NCBI GenBank assembly: GCA_030765045.1
Contig: CM060967.1
Span: forward strand, 21,226,284-21,290,283
DNA: 64,000 nucleotides
DNA from: Tenodera sinensis
Lineage: Eukaryota; Arthropoda; Insecta; Mantodea; Mantidae
Direction: 5' to 3'
Part shown: positions 11,790-20,964 of the stretch, piece by piece
Numbering within the stretch: the first letter of the stretch is position 1
How the letters are laid out: each line of letters begins with the position of its first letter
Made by a program: the position numbers and the translations under genes
The notes under the pieces: model-generated
The model's input: only the letters and a program-made list of their open reading frames with translations
Told to the model about the DNA's origin: nothing
Database searches by the model: none

Positions 11790-12650
11790 TTCCTCTACTA
11801 CATATAGTAAAGCAGAGGAAGTATTGTATTCCACCTGAAAATTTGATGTCGAGATTTCACCGAAAACATGTTTTGAGGCCCCCTGAATCCAAGAAAAGCA
11901 TTTTTAGAAAAAGGTTTGTGTGTGTCTGTCTGTCTGTCTGTCTGTGTGCCTGTCAGTCTGTGGAACAGCATAACTCAAAAACGAAAAGTCGGTAAAAACC
12001 AAAGTTGGTATTTAAGTTTAATGTCTTTCAAGGATGTGACACAAAGTTTTGAAGAAAATTGCTTCACCCTAAACTACCCTTTGTGTGGAAAATTTTTTGA
12101 AAGTTTTGATTTTTCTGAAAATTGCTCTAATGACTTTGATTAAAATACCATATGTTTGAGATTTTTTAGACAAATGAAATGTACATCTTGCATTTTCTGG
12201 CTGTGCCCTTTGTAGTCAAATTTACTCTTAATGATGTTTGCATAACTGGTAAACCATAAGAGATAGACCAAATCTTACTATATGAAAAATGTAGATCTTG
12301 CTAAAATACACAGTTTATGTCTAAATAAAGTCTTTTTGTAGAGTGAACTATTAGAGATATGCCTAGTTATTTGTGTGAGTTTTGGAGAACTTATACTTCT
12401 GTCAAATGGAACATTGTTATTCATTTTTTATATGTTAACTGTGCAAAGAGAATGCAATTTGAAAGCTTTAAAAGATCTGTCGCTCAAAGTCTACTATATT
12501 CCCATATTTCCCTTGTACCTACAAGGAAATAAGCAAGAAGATAATTTCTGCAAATGTTTATCTCAACTAACATGAAGATATAAGAATTTTAGAGTTTGTA
12601 AGTGGTTAGTACAGGAGTAGAGAAAGTCATGTGAGTGCAACACATCAGAT
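11790..12650 (+). repeat. R850 copy 3, near full length
   Basis: The most complete copy. It starts with a hairpin-like block (acttcctctact ... agcagaggaagt), then 'attgtattccacc', a CTGT microsatellite near 11926-11946, the shared body, and ends 'gtagagaaagtcatgtgag' followed by 'caacacatcagatttttt'. The 12 bp ACTTYCTCTACT motif at the start recurs inverted near the 3' end. No coding sequence. Confidence 0.75.
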
Positions 12651-13250
12651 TTTTTAATATGTTAACCATGCAAAGAGAATGGAATTTGAAAGCTTTAAAA
12701 GATGTTACTATCACTCAAAGCCTACTGTATTCCCATATTCTCCTTGCACCTAGAAGAAGATAAACAATAAGATGTCTGCAAATCTTCCTTTCATAGAAGT
12801 TTGAAAACAGTGTTGCAATTAATTTAATTTATAAGGTGAGTCAATAACACTGAACAACACTTACAACATAATTTTCCGGTTGATAATGGAGGAAAGTTAA
12901 CCTTCAAAATGCGTTCTGGAAAATTGTGTTGTAAGTGTTGTTCAGTGTTATTTATTGACTCACCTTTTAAATTAAATGTCTGCAAATGTTTATCTCAACT
13001 AACACAAAGAAGGTATAGGTATAAGAGTTTGTAAGAATGGTTAGCACAAGAATAGAGAAAATAAAGTGAGTGCAACACATCAGATTTTTGAGTTATACTG
13101 TTCACACACAGACCTTTTCCTAAAGTGCTTTTTTGGACTGGGGGAGTCAAAAACATGTATTTCCAGTGAAATCTTAATATTGAATTTTTGTTTGGAGTAC
13201 AATACTTCCTGTGCATCCTACGTATGCATAGTAGAGAAAATAAAAATATT
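12651..13250. repeat. Broken R850 copies 4 (+) and 5 (-)
   Basis: 12651-13090 repeats the 3' part of R850 in + orientation and is split by the fold-back insert at 12784-12976. 13090-13250 is the 5' part in - orientation. With copies 2 and 3 this makes a ~2.2 kb cluster of R850 pieces in alternating directions. Confidence 0.65.
12784..12976 (-). mobile_element. Fold-back insert from a Penelope-like 3' region
   Basis: Flanked by TGTCTGCAAAT at 12773-12783 and 12977-12987, an 11 bp perfect duplication in the middle of R850. Inside, 12823-12877 and 12918-12976 are inverted copies (aggtgagtcaataacactga and its complement) around a ~40 bp centre. The outer left part (cttcctttcatagaagtttg) matches the left part of the larger insert at 60267-60750, which carries Penelope C-terminal coding sequence. 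This is therefore read as a very short member of the same family. Confidence 0.8.
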
Positions 13251-13829
13251 CACATCGCTATGGGCCCAATGTAGGACTGTGCATCCTAACATGTGGGTTT
13301 CTTTGGAGACGCAGCTATGATGTTTCTTGTGTGTTTCATATTTCCAACTTTTGAAGTCATGAAATGATAAGAATTCCAGTTGTTATTTGACACCTGTTTA
13401 AGTACCAGTTCCAAGTGTTCATTGAAACTATTTCCTAAGCGTTCCTTCATAATCACACAGGCTGCACTTCAGTGACCTTCTTTTGCCCTCACCATAATAA
13501 TCTCGCCAATGAAGTTTGAAATTATACTGATAATTCAAATTCTTGTTATAAATTTCTCTCTTATAGGCCTATGAATGTGTACTTTTTAGGAAAGGTGAAA
13601 TGGCACTTAACTTTTCGGGATGAGCTTTAGAAGTGTGTTTCCGCAAATTCTTACTGCAGTTATATTCCCACACTGAGAGCACCTAAACTGTTTAGTTTCA
13701 CTCATAATGAAGATAATTCTCCATTTAAATTATTTCATACACATTAAGAAAACTTTCACCTGATTAATGCATACAAGGCATATATGGTTCATCATCAAAC
13801 AATAACAAAAGAAAATGCTCTTAATAACA
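13251..13829. other. Unassigned intronic sequence
   Basis: AT-rich sequence inside the DDB2 intron. No open frame, inverted repeat or known repeat was recognised. Confidence 0.4.
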
Positions 13830-14052
13830 GTGGTAGAATTGGAACTGAAAAGTTCTGAGCCACAGCTGAGGTTTGAACTACAGACCCTCTGCTAACCATT
13901 AATGGTCAGAGCACCCGCCTGGTAAGCAGAGGGTCTGTGGTTCAAATCCCAGCTGTGACACTGAATTTTTCAGTTTCAATTCTACCTCTCATATATTGCT
14001 CACATATGGCTTGTGTGTTTAAAAAACACTAGTACTAAGTTTGTTGGCATAA
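13830..14052. mobile_element. SINE-A, palindromic copy
   Basis: The tRNA-derived SINE-A core (gcctggtaagcagagggtct, then B box ggttcaaatccc) sits at ~13910-13960 on +, ending ttggcataaataaataa near 14055. It is preceded by an inverted copy of the same core (cagctgaggtttgaactaca ...), giving a ~60 bp-arm palindrome centred near 13902. A similar larger palindrome is at 61218-61698. Confidence 0.75.
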
Positions 14053-14111
14053 ATAAATAATATGCCCTTAATAAGTTGGCTCTGACGGCTTCAACATTCT
14101 CTGACTGGAGT

Positions 14112-14159
14112 GACTGAGTGGTGTTTAAGGGCCCGTCGACAGCTAGGTCATTTGGGCCC
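14112..14159 (-). mobile_element. 48 bp insert of the I-clade LINE 3' tail
   Basis: Flanked by a perfect 13 bp duplication, CTCTGACTGGAGT (14099-14111 and 14160-14172). On the - strand it starts GGGCCCAAATGACC, has the second GGGCCC of the stem-loop, and ends in a CACTCA-like tail. It equals the last ~50 bp of the LINE at 38083-44190. Confidence 0.88.
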
Positions 14160-14172
14160 CTCTGACTGGAGT

Positions 14173-14494
14173 TTCAGGACATATTCTATCTGTGAGGTCA
14201 AGTAGCATGGACAGGCAAGCACTCTCACTTGGTATCTGGCACGAAACATGAGGTGACAGCTGCTGTAACTGAAGAATCCTGACCATGGCACCATGCCTGG
14301 TGACCTGTCCAACTGTGCTTTATTAAATATTCAGTCCTGGAGCGGTATTCGTCCTTCTCTGTCATTCCGAGACTGCAGTAGAACTACCAGCATTATGAAA
14401 CATAACTCTCTCAACATTTACTACAAAACAAAAACTTTGAATTAACACAGACTCCAGGCTTAATTCCAATTTGGGGTGGGGAACTTTTTCTTTA
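14173..14494. other. Unassigned intronic sequence
   Basis: No coding or repeat features recognised. A moderately GC-richer stretch (14200-14330) could be an undefined SINE body, but no second copy was found in this window. Confidence 0.35.
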
Positions 14495-14700
14495 ACTGCA
14501 ATAATTGGGTGGCTCACTTGGTTGTTTAAGTGCTGATCCCAAGGTTGTGGGTTCAAAGCCGGCCCAGATTGGTGGTTTTTAAGTCTGCTTAAAAACAAAA
14601 GTCTCATGATAGTAGATTTTCTGGCATGTAAAAGAATTCCTGCAGGACAAAATTCCAGTACACTGGTAGCACTGATGTGACCTAGTGTTGTTAACAAACA
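14495..14700 (+). mobile_element. SINE-D, tRNA-derived, copy 1
   Basis: Head resembles a tRNA gene: gggtggctcacttggttgtt (A-box region), then gtgggttcaaagcc (B box). The body includes taaaagaattcctgcagga and acactggtagcactgatgtg, also found in the second copy at 52258-52460. The tail is gttgttaacaaacaaaata. Confidence 0.75.
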
Positions 14701-14884
14701 AAATAATCATTCCTTGTTCATTGTTGACTGGAAGTGAATGTGTTTTGGAAGTAAACATAGTGCACATTACAAACTATATGAAGGAAGGTGTGAAATACAA
14801 AGTGAAAATGCTGCATCAACATATCTTTCTGTAGCTAACAAAATTTGTTCAGCAGTTTAATTTGGTTTTAATTTGATTTTACAG

Positions 14885-15027
14885 AAAGGCCCAGGAGATA
14901 CAATAACAAATATTGTATGCAGTCCAGAGAAACAGGATGAAATATACACTTCATCACTGGAGGGTACAGTTGGCGTATGGAACTTCGAGAAAAAGAATTA
15001 TACAGTGCTTATAGATGTCGAAGATAG
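14885..15027 (+). CDS. DDB2: DDB2-like WD40 protein, exon 2 of 5 found
   Basis: A 143 bp exon between 'tttacag' and AG|gtaaaa, phase 0 in, phase 2 out. It encodes KGPGDTITNIVCSPEKQDEI and then YTSSLEGTVGVWNFE, matching the human blade GGSITGLKFNP...FYASSMEGT. The SSxEGT signature is characteristic of DDB2. It joins in phase to the 42 bp exon at 20437. Confidence 0.85.
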
Positions 15028-16210
15028 GTAAAATAATATTATCCTTGCATTAAACAACAGAGAAAACATTTTTTTTTTCAAGTGGAGGAAAAATCCACTT
15101 ATGGACTCCCACTGTGTTGGGGACACAGTGGGATGTGTCGGCTTTGCCACTCTGGCAGTACTCGACTAAGAAAACCTCCACCAGATGGGAATGTCGTGGA
15201 TTTTTGAGAGGATTTGAATAAGGTTTGTGCGGTCCCGCATAGGAATACTAAAGAAACTGATGTAAGTGTACTTTGCAAAGAAGCTTCACAATTAATATTA
15301 CTATATACAAAGAGAACTCTAAGGGAGTGGTTAAACTTCTTTATGCAAATCACTGCACAGCAATTTCGGAACTTTTTGACTCTCTTGGTATAGGTCTTGA
15401 TGTAAGACATGAGCAATTCTCTTAGATACGCAGTAGAACTTCACCTAAAAGGCTGATGGTGTGGGAAGTTGTGCAAACATGTGCAGAAATCATAACGTTT
15501 CTGTCCATAAAGAGTGAAGTTTGCTAGCGCGGCTTTAGTGCATGTTGCTAATGACATTGTATATGTATAACAATTAGCTTTATAATGAACAAAGCGTTTC
15601 GCTATAACTATGGCCATGTGCCAACAATAATTTTCATGTGAACCGCAATTGTTTCAGTTGCGCACTGTTGTAGTGTTTTGTGGCAAACTGAGACACATCT
15701 ATTCCTCCCCTCTTAGCCATTGCAGAGAGGGAGGGAAGGAAAGCAGCTCCCCCTATGTGCAAAAATTGTTCATGTCTTACCTCACGACCTATATTAAATT
15801 AGCACTTATAATCTATGTCCATTACAGACTTTGGACAAGGGAAGGGTGGAATGATGGCAGGCAAACCATAAAAGATCATGTTTTTTCTTTGTTAGTTTTG
15901 CTTCATAGTTCTTAATTTTTTTTAAATTTTACTTTCTTATTGATCAGGGACTTACTAAAGCCATTATCAGAGGATTTGCTTATATTCAAACTCACATTCT
16001 TTTATGTAGGGACAGGTCCAAAGACAGTTTTGGAAAATCACATAATTTCTTTCACTAACCTTAGAAACCCATTTGAATTGGTGGAATGTTCTATGTAAAC
16101 ATTATAAAACACCCTTTAAAGAATAATAAATTTCATTTTAGCTTTTTTTTGAACTTTGTATAGAATATTCTGTGAACTAGGTATTCCTTAATAGTTATTT
16201 TTGTAATAAA
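15028..16210. other. DDB2 intron, unassigned; one perfect hairpin
   Basis: 15108-15132 is a perfect 10 bp stem (CCCACTGTGT / ACACAGTGGG) with a 5 base loop, in a GC-richer block (15100-15260) that is probably an undefined repeat. Open frames at 15099-15416 and 15649-15915 have no recognisable domain. The remainder is AT-rich. Confidence 0.4.
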
Positions 16211-16328
16211 TTGTTGTTTTCTAGTGCCTTGCATCTGGCAATGAAGCCATTAGCATTCGTGCTTTCCAATACTTTTGAACTGTAGTTTCTTCTGATCTTA
16301 ATGCTTCACAGGTCTTCAAGTGGTCTTC
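16211..16328 (-). mobile_element. LINE-C 3' end fragment
   Basis: Reverse-oriented, 118 bp, nearly identical to the last 118 bp of the LINE-C copies at 18895 and 57999: on - it encodes the end ...MASLPDARH and the stop, and starts at the left with a TTGTTG (CAA) tail. It abuts segment X (16329). Confidence 0.85.
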
Positions 16329-16408
16329 TGGCTTTCATGTAACTGTTTTCTTAACGGGCACCAGTTTTACAATGTGGCAGTTACATCACCCGACTTAAAC
16401 CCCCATTT
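16329..16408 (+). repeat. Segment X, copy 1 (hairpin-forming 80 bp unit)
   Basis: Starts tggctttcatgtaactgttt and ends ttaaacccccat; repeated almost exactly at 17492-17569. It contains the 9 bp inverted pair ATGTAACTG / CAGTTACAT. In both places X lies directly at the 5'-truncated end of a LINE-C copy. Its origin is unknown. Confidence 0.75.
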
Positions 16409-16419
16409 TGCAAGGAGGA

Positions 16420-16474
16420 GGGACCCTAATGACCTAGCTGTCGACGGGCCCTTAAACCCTGCTCACTCACTCAC
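16420..16474 (+). mobile_element. 55 bp insert of the I-clade LINE 3' tail
   Basis: Flanked by TGCAAGGAGGA at 16409-16419 and 16475-16485 (perfect 11 bp). It starts GGGACCCTAATGACCTAG, has the second GGGCCC, then ttaaaccctgctcactcact. Same unit as 14112-14159, 20649-20703 and 44134-44190. Confidence 0.9.
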
Positions 16475-16485
16475 TGCAAGGAGGA

Positions 16486-17491
16486 CCACACCTATCGTTG
16501 GTCAATGGGTCCATCGGACCTAGCCGGGAGGACTAAATAGGTGATATTTAGATCCACCGACCTTCCCCTCATGTGCCTCTGAGGGACGCTGTTGTGCTGT
16601 GACAGGCCAGCACATATGTAAATGGCATTTCCTCCATTTTAGATGAAACAGTTTTACCGCTGTGATTCGGTCCCCAGAGCCTCATCTGTTAAAAGCAGGG
16701 TGCACCACAGGCAGGATGAGGATGGGAATTGGGTAGGAGAGGCTATAGGAGGCGCATCACTACCCCTTACACCCCTTATCCAAAAGGTTGCATTATCCGA
16801 AATGTCTTCGCCCCCTTTATTTCAGATAAACAGGCTTCTACTGTAGTAATTGTCACCCAAACTCAGCTCCTCTGCATTCTTCTTCAAATTGCCTTTCAAT
16901 ATATCAATGTAGGCATATCTGCCCATACTTCCCTCAATGAATGTCCCTAACTCCCCTACACCATAGGCAGCCATGCATCCCCAGACCACCACCTCCATGT
17001 TTAACTGTGGCTTGCAAATTTTGAATATATCCATTGCTGTATTCAGCAATCCATTGTTCTTTCCTTCATATTTATTTGCAAACACTAATAATTTAGTGTA
17101 ATAAATTGTATAATATGTAATTGCATATATAAACCTAATTTGTAATGAACAGGATCTGGAATTTAAGGACAAGTAATCTTTTAACTAATATACCCTGGAT
17201 TTTGCCTACTAGAACAGATATCTTGATTAATTTTTTATAATTTTTCTCTAATTTTCATTTTTAGGCCATTTTTAAGATTAATGTCATTTGGTCATTTTTT
17301 CATCCCTTTACAGTCATTCTGCTTCCAATTTATTAAGTTTAGAAATTTTTTTTTTTTTTTTTCAAATTTAACTTCATTATTTTCCTTTATGTTGTGATGA
17401 AATTTGCCTAAAGATGTCCCCACCCGGAGATCCGATTGGGGGACAGTTTTAACTCCAGAATGTTTATCTTTAGGACTCATATTCATGTATG
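16486..17491. other. Unassigned intronic sequence with possible SINE head
   Basis: 16490-16620 (ccacacctatcgttggtcaa, then acctagccgggaggac) loosely resembles the middle of SINE-B (cctgtcgttggtttacgg ... gacctggccgggagaa) but is more GC-rich and diverged. From 16850 on the sequence is AT-rich; no supported gene. Confidence 0.4.
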
Positions 17492-17569
17492 TGGCTTTCA
17501 TGTAACTGTTTTCTTAACGGGCACCAGTTTTACAATGTGGCAGTTACATCACCCGACTTAAACCCCCAT
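17492..17569 (+). repeat. Segment X, copy 2
   Basis: Nearly identical to 16329-16408, then runs directly into LINE-C coding sequence (GAKWGCSRRVLN). Both X copies have the same orientation in the window but opposite orientation relative to their adjoining LINE-C piece. Confidence 0.75.
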
Positions 17570-18895
17570 GTGGGTGGTGCTAAATGGGGCTGCTCAAGGA
17601 GAGTCCTTAACACAACATACAAAATGTATATTAAACCAAACCTCTTGTACTGTTCTGAAGCTTTAATAACAGCAGCAAATGCTAACATCAATAAACTTGA
17701 ACAAATACAAAATCAGGCTCTTCGCCTAATCACTGGAGCAGTTAAATCCACACCTATTGATGCCATGCTTGCCTTAACACGGACCCCATCAATAACAACA
17801 AAAATAGAAGAACAAGCATTGCTCCAACACGAGAAAATGTTACGACTGCCAAACTCTAAATGGAAAGAAGAGAACCTCCCCCATTCAATCCTTAAAACTC
17901 ATAGTAGTTTCCTAGAAAAGGTAACACAGATTAAATCCAAATTGAACACTCCTAACACCAGAGAAAATCTACTTATAAGAGAAAATCCATTGGAATTATT
18001 GCAACCTACCTTCAATTTGGAATTAATAGAGGAAATAAGTAAATCAGACACACCAAAAGAAATACAAAAACTTCTAGCTCTGGAAACAATCAATACTAGG
18101 TATCCCACAGAAGAATGGCTGCACATATATACTGATGGATCCTCGAAGGAAAACCTTACTGGAGCTGGAGTTACGTGTTCACATTTTTCCTTTTATCATT
18201 CTGTTGGCAGAGACACAACAAATTATGATGGAGAAATAGAGGTTATATACATTGCTCTCCGACAATTATTAAATCTTCCCTTAAATAAATTTAACAAGGC
18301 AGTAATTCTTTCAGATTCTAAAGCTGCAATTCAGGGAATATGTTCAAATACTACAAAGAAGTCAACAAAAATTAGAGAATGCTACAAAATGTTAACACAA
18401 CTCCAAAAAGTTAGTAAGACTGTTCATCTCCAATGGATTCCAGCACACTGTGGAGTCATGGGGAACGAAGCTGCAGACTCACTTGCAAAGAAAGGCACAA
18501 CAATAAAACAAAATTCTAAATTCAATTTCTCATATTCCTCAATAAAACGCTTGATCATAAAAAATTTTTGTCATTCATATCTACAAGAAATAGAAACAAA
18601 TGCCAAAGATAAAAAATGGATTACACTACTTTCCAATCCAGATATAATCCCCCAGAGACCAAGGAAAACAGCTGTTGCAGCCTTCCGACTATTGACAAAT
18701 CATGACTGCTTGGCAAGTCATCTCTACAGAATAGGTATCTCAGCCTCACCAATATGTGTCCTGTGTAACGATCCAGCAGAAATGAATGAAGACCACTTGA
18801 AGACCTGTGAAGCATTAAGATCAGAAGAAACTACAGTTCAAAAGTATTGGAAAGCACGAATGCTAATGGCTTCATTGCCAGATGCAAGGCACTAG
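17570..18895 (+). pseudogene. LINE-C ORF2 C-terminal part, 5'-truncated copy 1
   Basis: An open frame of ~440 codons encoding the end of a LINE polyprotein: RT thumb (GAKWGCSRRVLNTTYKMYIK, YCSEAL), RNase H (HIYTDGSSKENLTGAGV with catalytic D; EIEV; LSDSKAAIQG; WIPAHCGVMGNEAADSLAKK) and the terminal zinc knuckle (CVLCNDPAEMNEDHLKTC). It ends ...MASLPDARH and stop, followed by a (CAA)-type tail. The endonuclease and most of the RT are missing, as expected of 5' truncation during target-primed reverse transcription. The frame is undamaged and differs from the copy at 57999-59030 at only a few residues, so both are young. Confidence 0.92.
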
Positions 18896-19292
18896 AAAAC
18901 AACAAACAACAACAACATTTTCCTTTATGTTGTTTTGTCTATTTCTTGCATTACATAGAGTTTTTCTGCTTTACTTTGAATGTTATCAGACCATGAAATT
19001 GGAAAACATGATTGATGTAGTCAGAGCAAGTACAGATGTATTTAAAACGTTTGCAGTGATATTGGGGTGTTGGTATAAGGCAAAGTGAAACGCACTATTG
19101 ACAAAAACTTGGGCTGTAACGTTTTGCACTCCATCTCTTTGCTTTTGATGGTGGAAGGCTTTAGCTTACCAGGTACTGAAGAGGAACTTCAATGCTAGAC
19201 AGGGACAATGATTTTGTGCACTTTAAGTATACTCCCATTGCATCTGTAGATGAAAGGAGTTTTAAATGGGTTGTCAATGAACTTATTAACTC
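18896..19292 (+). pseudogene. Possible hAT-like relic
   Basis: Around 19192-19270 the + strand reads DFVHFKYTPIASVDERSF, close to the C-terminal dimerisation motif of hAT-A and hAT-B (FKYA-ITSCDVQRSFSRYK). Upstream (18985-19088) the frame MKLENMIDVVRASTDVFK is unassigned. This is a weak match over a short stretch; a chance hit is possible. Confidence 0.35.
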
Positions 19293-19760
19293 TGGGTCAC
19301 TGATGGGTTTGTGGATAAAAGATGACAAGGGCTTATATATTATCAATCAATATTCAAGTTTCTGCCAAAATTAATTTTAATACAATGAAGTTAACAAAAC
19401 TACTCTTCGTAACTATAATCGTGATAAATTTCCAGAGCTATTCAGTTTAACGTTTTTTAATATCTTTCTTTGTCATTCTTTCATATGCCAAACTCAATAT
19501 AGCACCTCGATTTGTTAAGCTTTCTCAGCTTTTCTCATAAAATATGAATGAACTTTTATGTACAATCGTACATAGTAAATTCCCTTGAGCAATACTTCTA
19601 GGAATATATTTTGGCAATGCAGTCCTCCATTATGGGTTGCTGATATGTAGCCTGTTATGCACAATTGCTTAAATACACATCTATGTTGTATAACATTTTG
19701 ATTAGTAGTGTATAGGGTCTGGTATTTACTCTTCCTAGTTACATAGCCAACAACCAGTTT
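19293..19760 (+). repeat. Repeat F, copy 1
   Basis: Shared in inverted orientation with 29341-29815: landmarks gataaaagatgacaagggct, tatcaatcaatattcaag, 'ttactcttcctagtta'. It may be the 3' end of the relic just upstream. No terminal repeats found. Confidence 0.65.
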
Positions 19761-20436
19761 CTTTTTCGTTATTGATTGTAACGTTTTCTTACAATCAACT
19801 TTGGCCATGTTTTTTTCTGCTGAATAGATTCAGATTTGTTACTGACATTTACGAAATAGATACAATATTCATATAGCAAAACCTTTACACATATTAACTT
19901 GATAATAAGTTGACATGGGAAATATTATGTGAATTTTCTTATCAATTCTCTCAGACACACAATTCCTGCTACATTATCTTGCAAGAACCGTTCCATATAC
20001 ATACTGTGTAAATCAAAGGACTGAGGTTAACATTAATTGTCTTCATTCTAAATTGTATCATTCTTGTTACAATTTTAATTTAAACATAGAAAGACAACAC
20101 TTGAATTTAATTTATGTAATTCCAGGCCTATAACTGGACCACATTTACGTAGAACAGTCACAAATCTTATAAATAAATCAGTATTTTACATGCAAATCTT
20201 GGAGTAATTTTTTTCTAGCTTTTAGGTCATTTTTTGGTATTTTTGCAGTCATTTTAAAGCTCATTTTTAAAGTATTTTAGATCATGAAAATCCGGGCCCT
20301 GGTGAATATTGTGTTCCCCTGTGAACTAAAAAACTGTTTGTTACCTCTTGACTTGTTACCTCAGTCATTGTTTTTAGCATTGTATGCTGTCTATGATAGT
20401 AATGATGAAAAATAATACAGTAATATGTTTTTCCAG

Positions 20437-20478
20437 ATTCGGACGTGTCCTACCTGCTGAATCTCCAAATGTAAACAG
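20437..20478 (+). CDS. DDB2: DDB2-like WD40 protein, 42 bp micro-exon (3 of 5)
   Basis: Between 'tttttccag' and AG|gtaagg, phase 2 in and out. It encodes (R)FGRVLPAESPNVN. The length fits the short linker between the blades on exons 2 and 4, and the split codons (AG|A and AG|T) resolve to R and S. There is no strong homology in this linker; support comes from splice sites and phase only. Confidence 0.65.
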
Positions 20479-20537
20479 GTAAGGATGTCAACACATTGTC
20501 AACTTTTTCATAAGTCTAATGGTCTTTAAATATACTT

Positions 20538-20950
20538 CTTCTTCTTCTTTTTTTTTCTTCTTTTTCTTTTTCTTCTTCACCTGATTACCCTCCCCTTATA
20601 TAGGACTCACACCCCCAAAGACTTACAAGCCAGTGCCTAGGGTTAGGGGGCTCTAATGACCTAGTTGTTGACGGGTCATTAAACCCTACTCACTCACTCA
20701 CTCGCGTAGGGTCAGAGTGAAGACTGGGTGGTCAGCCAAGCACCAGGAATGATAGTGAGGAAGAGGATGACGTGAAATGCAGGTGAAATCAATGAATGGG
20801 TAGGTGATGATCAGTGGAATGAGAGGGGGAACTGGAGAAAACCTGCCCAGACGCTTCATCCACCACAAATACCATATCCATGTCCCTGGGATTGAACCCG
20901 GGCCACCTAGATGGTAGTTGAAAGTCTAACCACTCAGCCATAGCACCACC
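20538..20950 (-). mobile_element. SINE-E, tRNA-derived, with nested LINE tail
   Basis: Flanked by CTTTAAATATACTT (20524-20537 and 20951-20964), a perfect 14 bp duplication. The tRNA-like head is at the right on -: gtgctatggctgagtggtta (A box) and gggttcaatccc (B box). The tail at the left is (GAA)n on -. The body contains gtggatgaagcgtctgggca and gttttctccagttcccc. A 55 bp insert lies at 20649-20703. Other copies: 28217-28456, 49770-49984, 57443-57560. Confidence 0.88.
20649..20703 (+). mobile_element. 55 bp insert of the I-clade LINE 3' tail, nested in SINE-E
   Basis: Starts GGCTCTAATGACCTAGTTG and ends in (ACTC) repeats. The flanks GCCTAGGGTTAGGG (20635-20648) and GCGTAGGGTCAGAG (20704-20717) agree at 11 of 14 positions, a likely aged duplication. 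Its start matches the other mini-inserts. Confidence 0.75.
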
Positions 20951-20964
20951 CTTTAAATATACTT

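Noticed and set aside
13915..13960. tRNA-like sequences with A and B boxes (also at 4548, 14500, 28380, 46040, 52270, 61600)
   Set aside because: They sit at the heads of repeated elements with tails and target duplications and lack a full cloverleaf, so they are SINEs and not tRNA genes.
16211..18895. A single twin-primed LINE-C insertion spanning both LINE-C pieces
   Set aside because: Twin priming leaves one 3' end; here there are two outward-facing 3' ends, so at least two events are needed.
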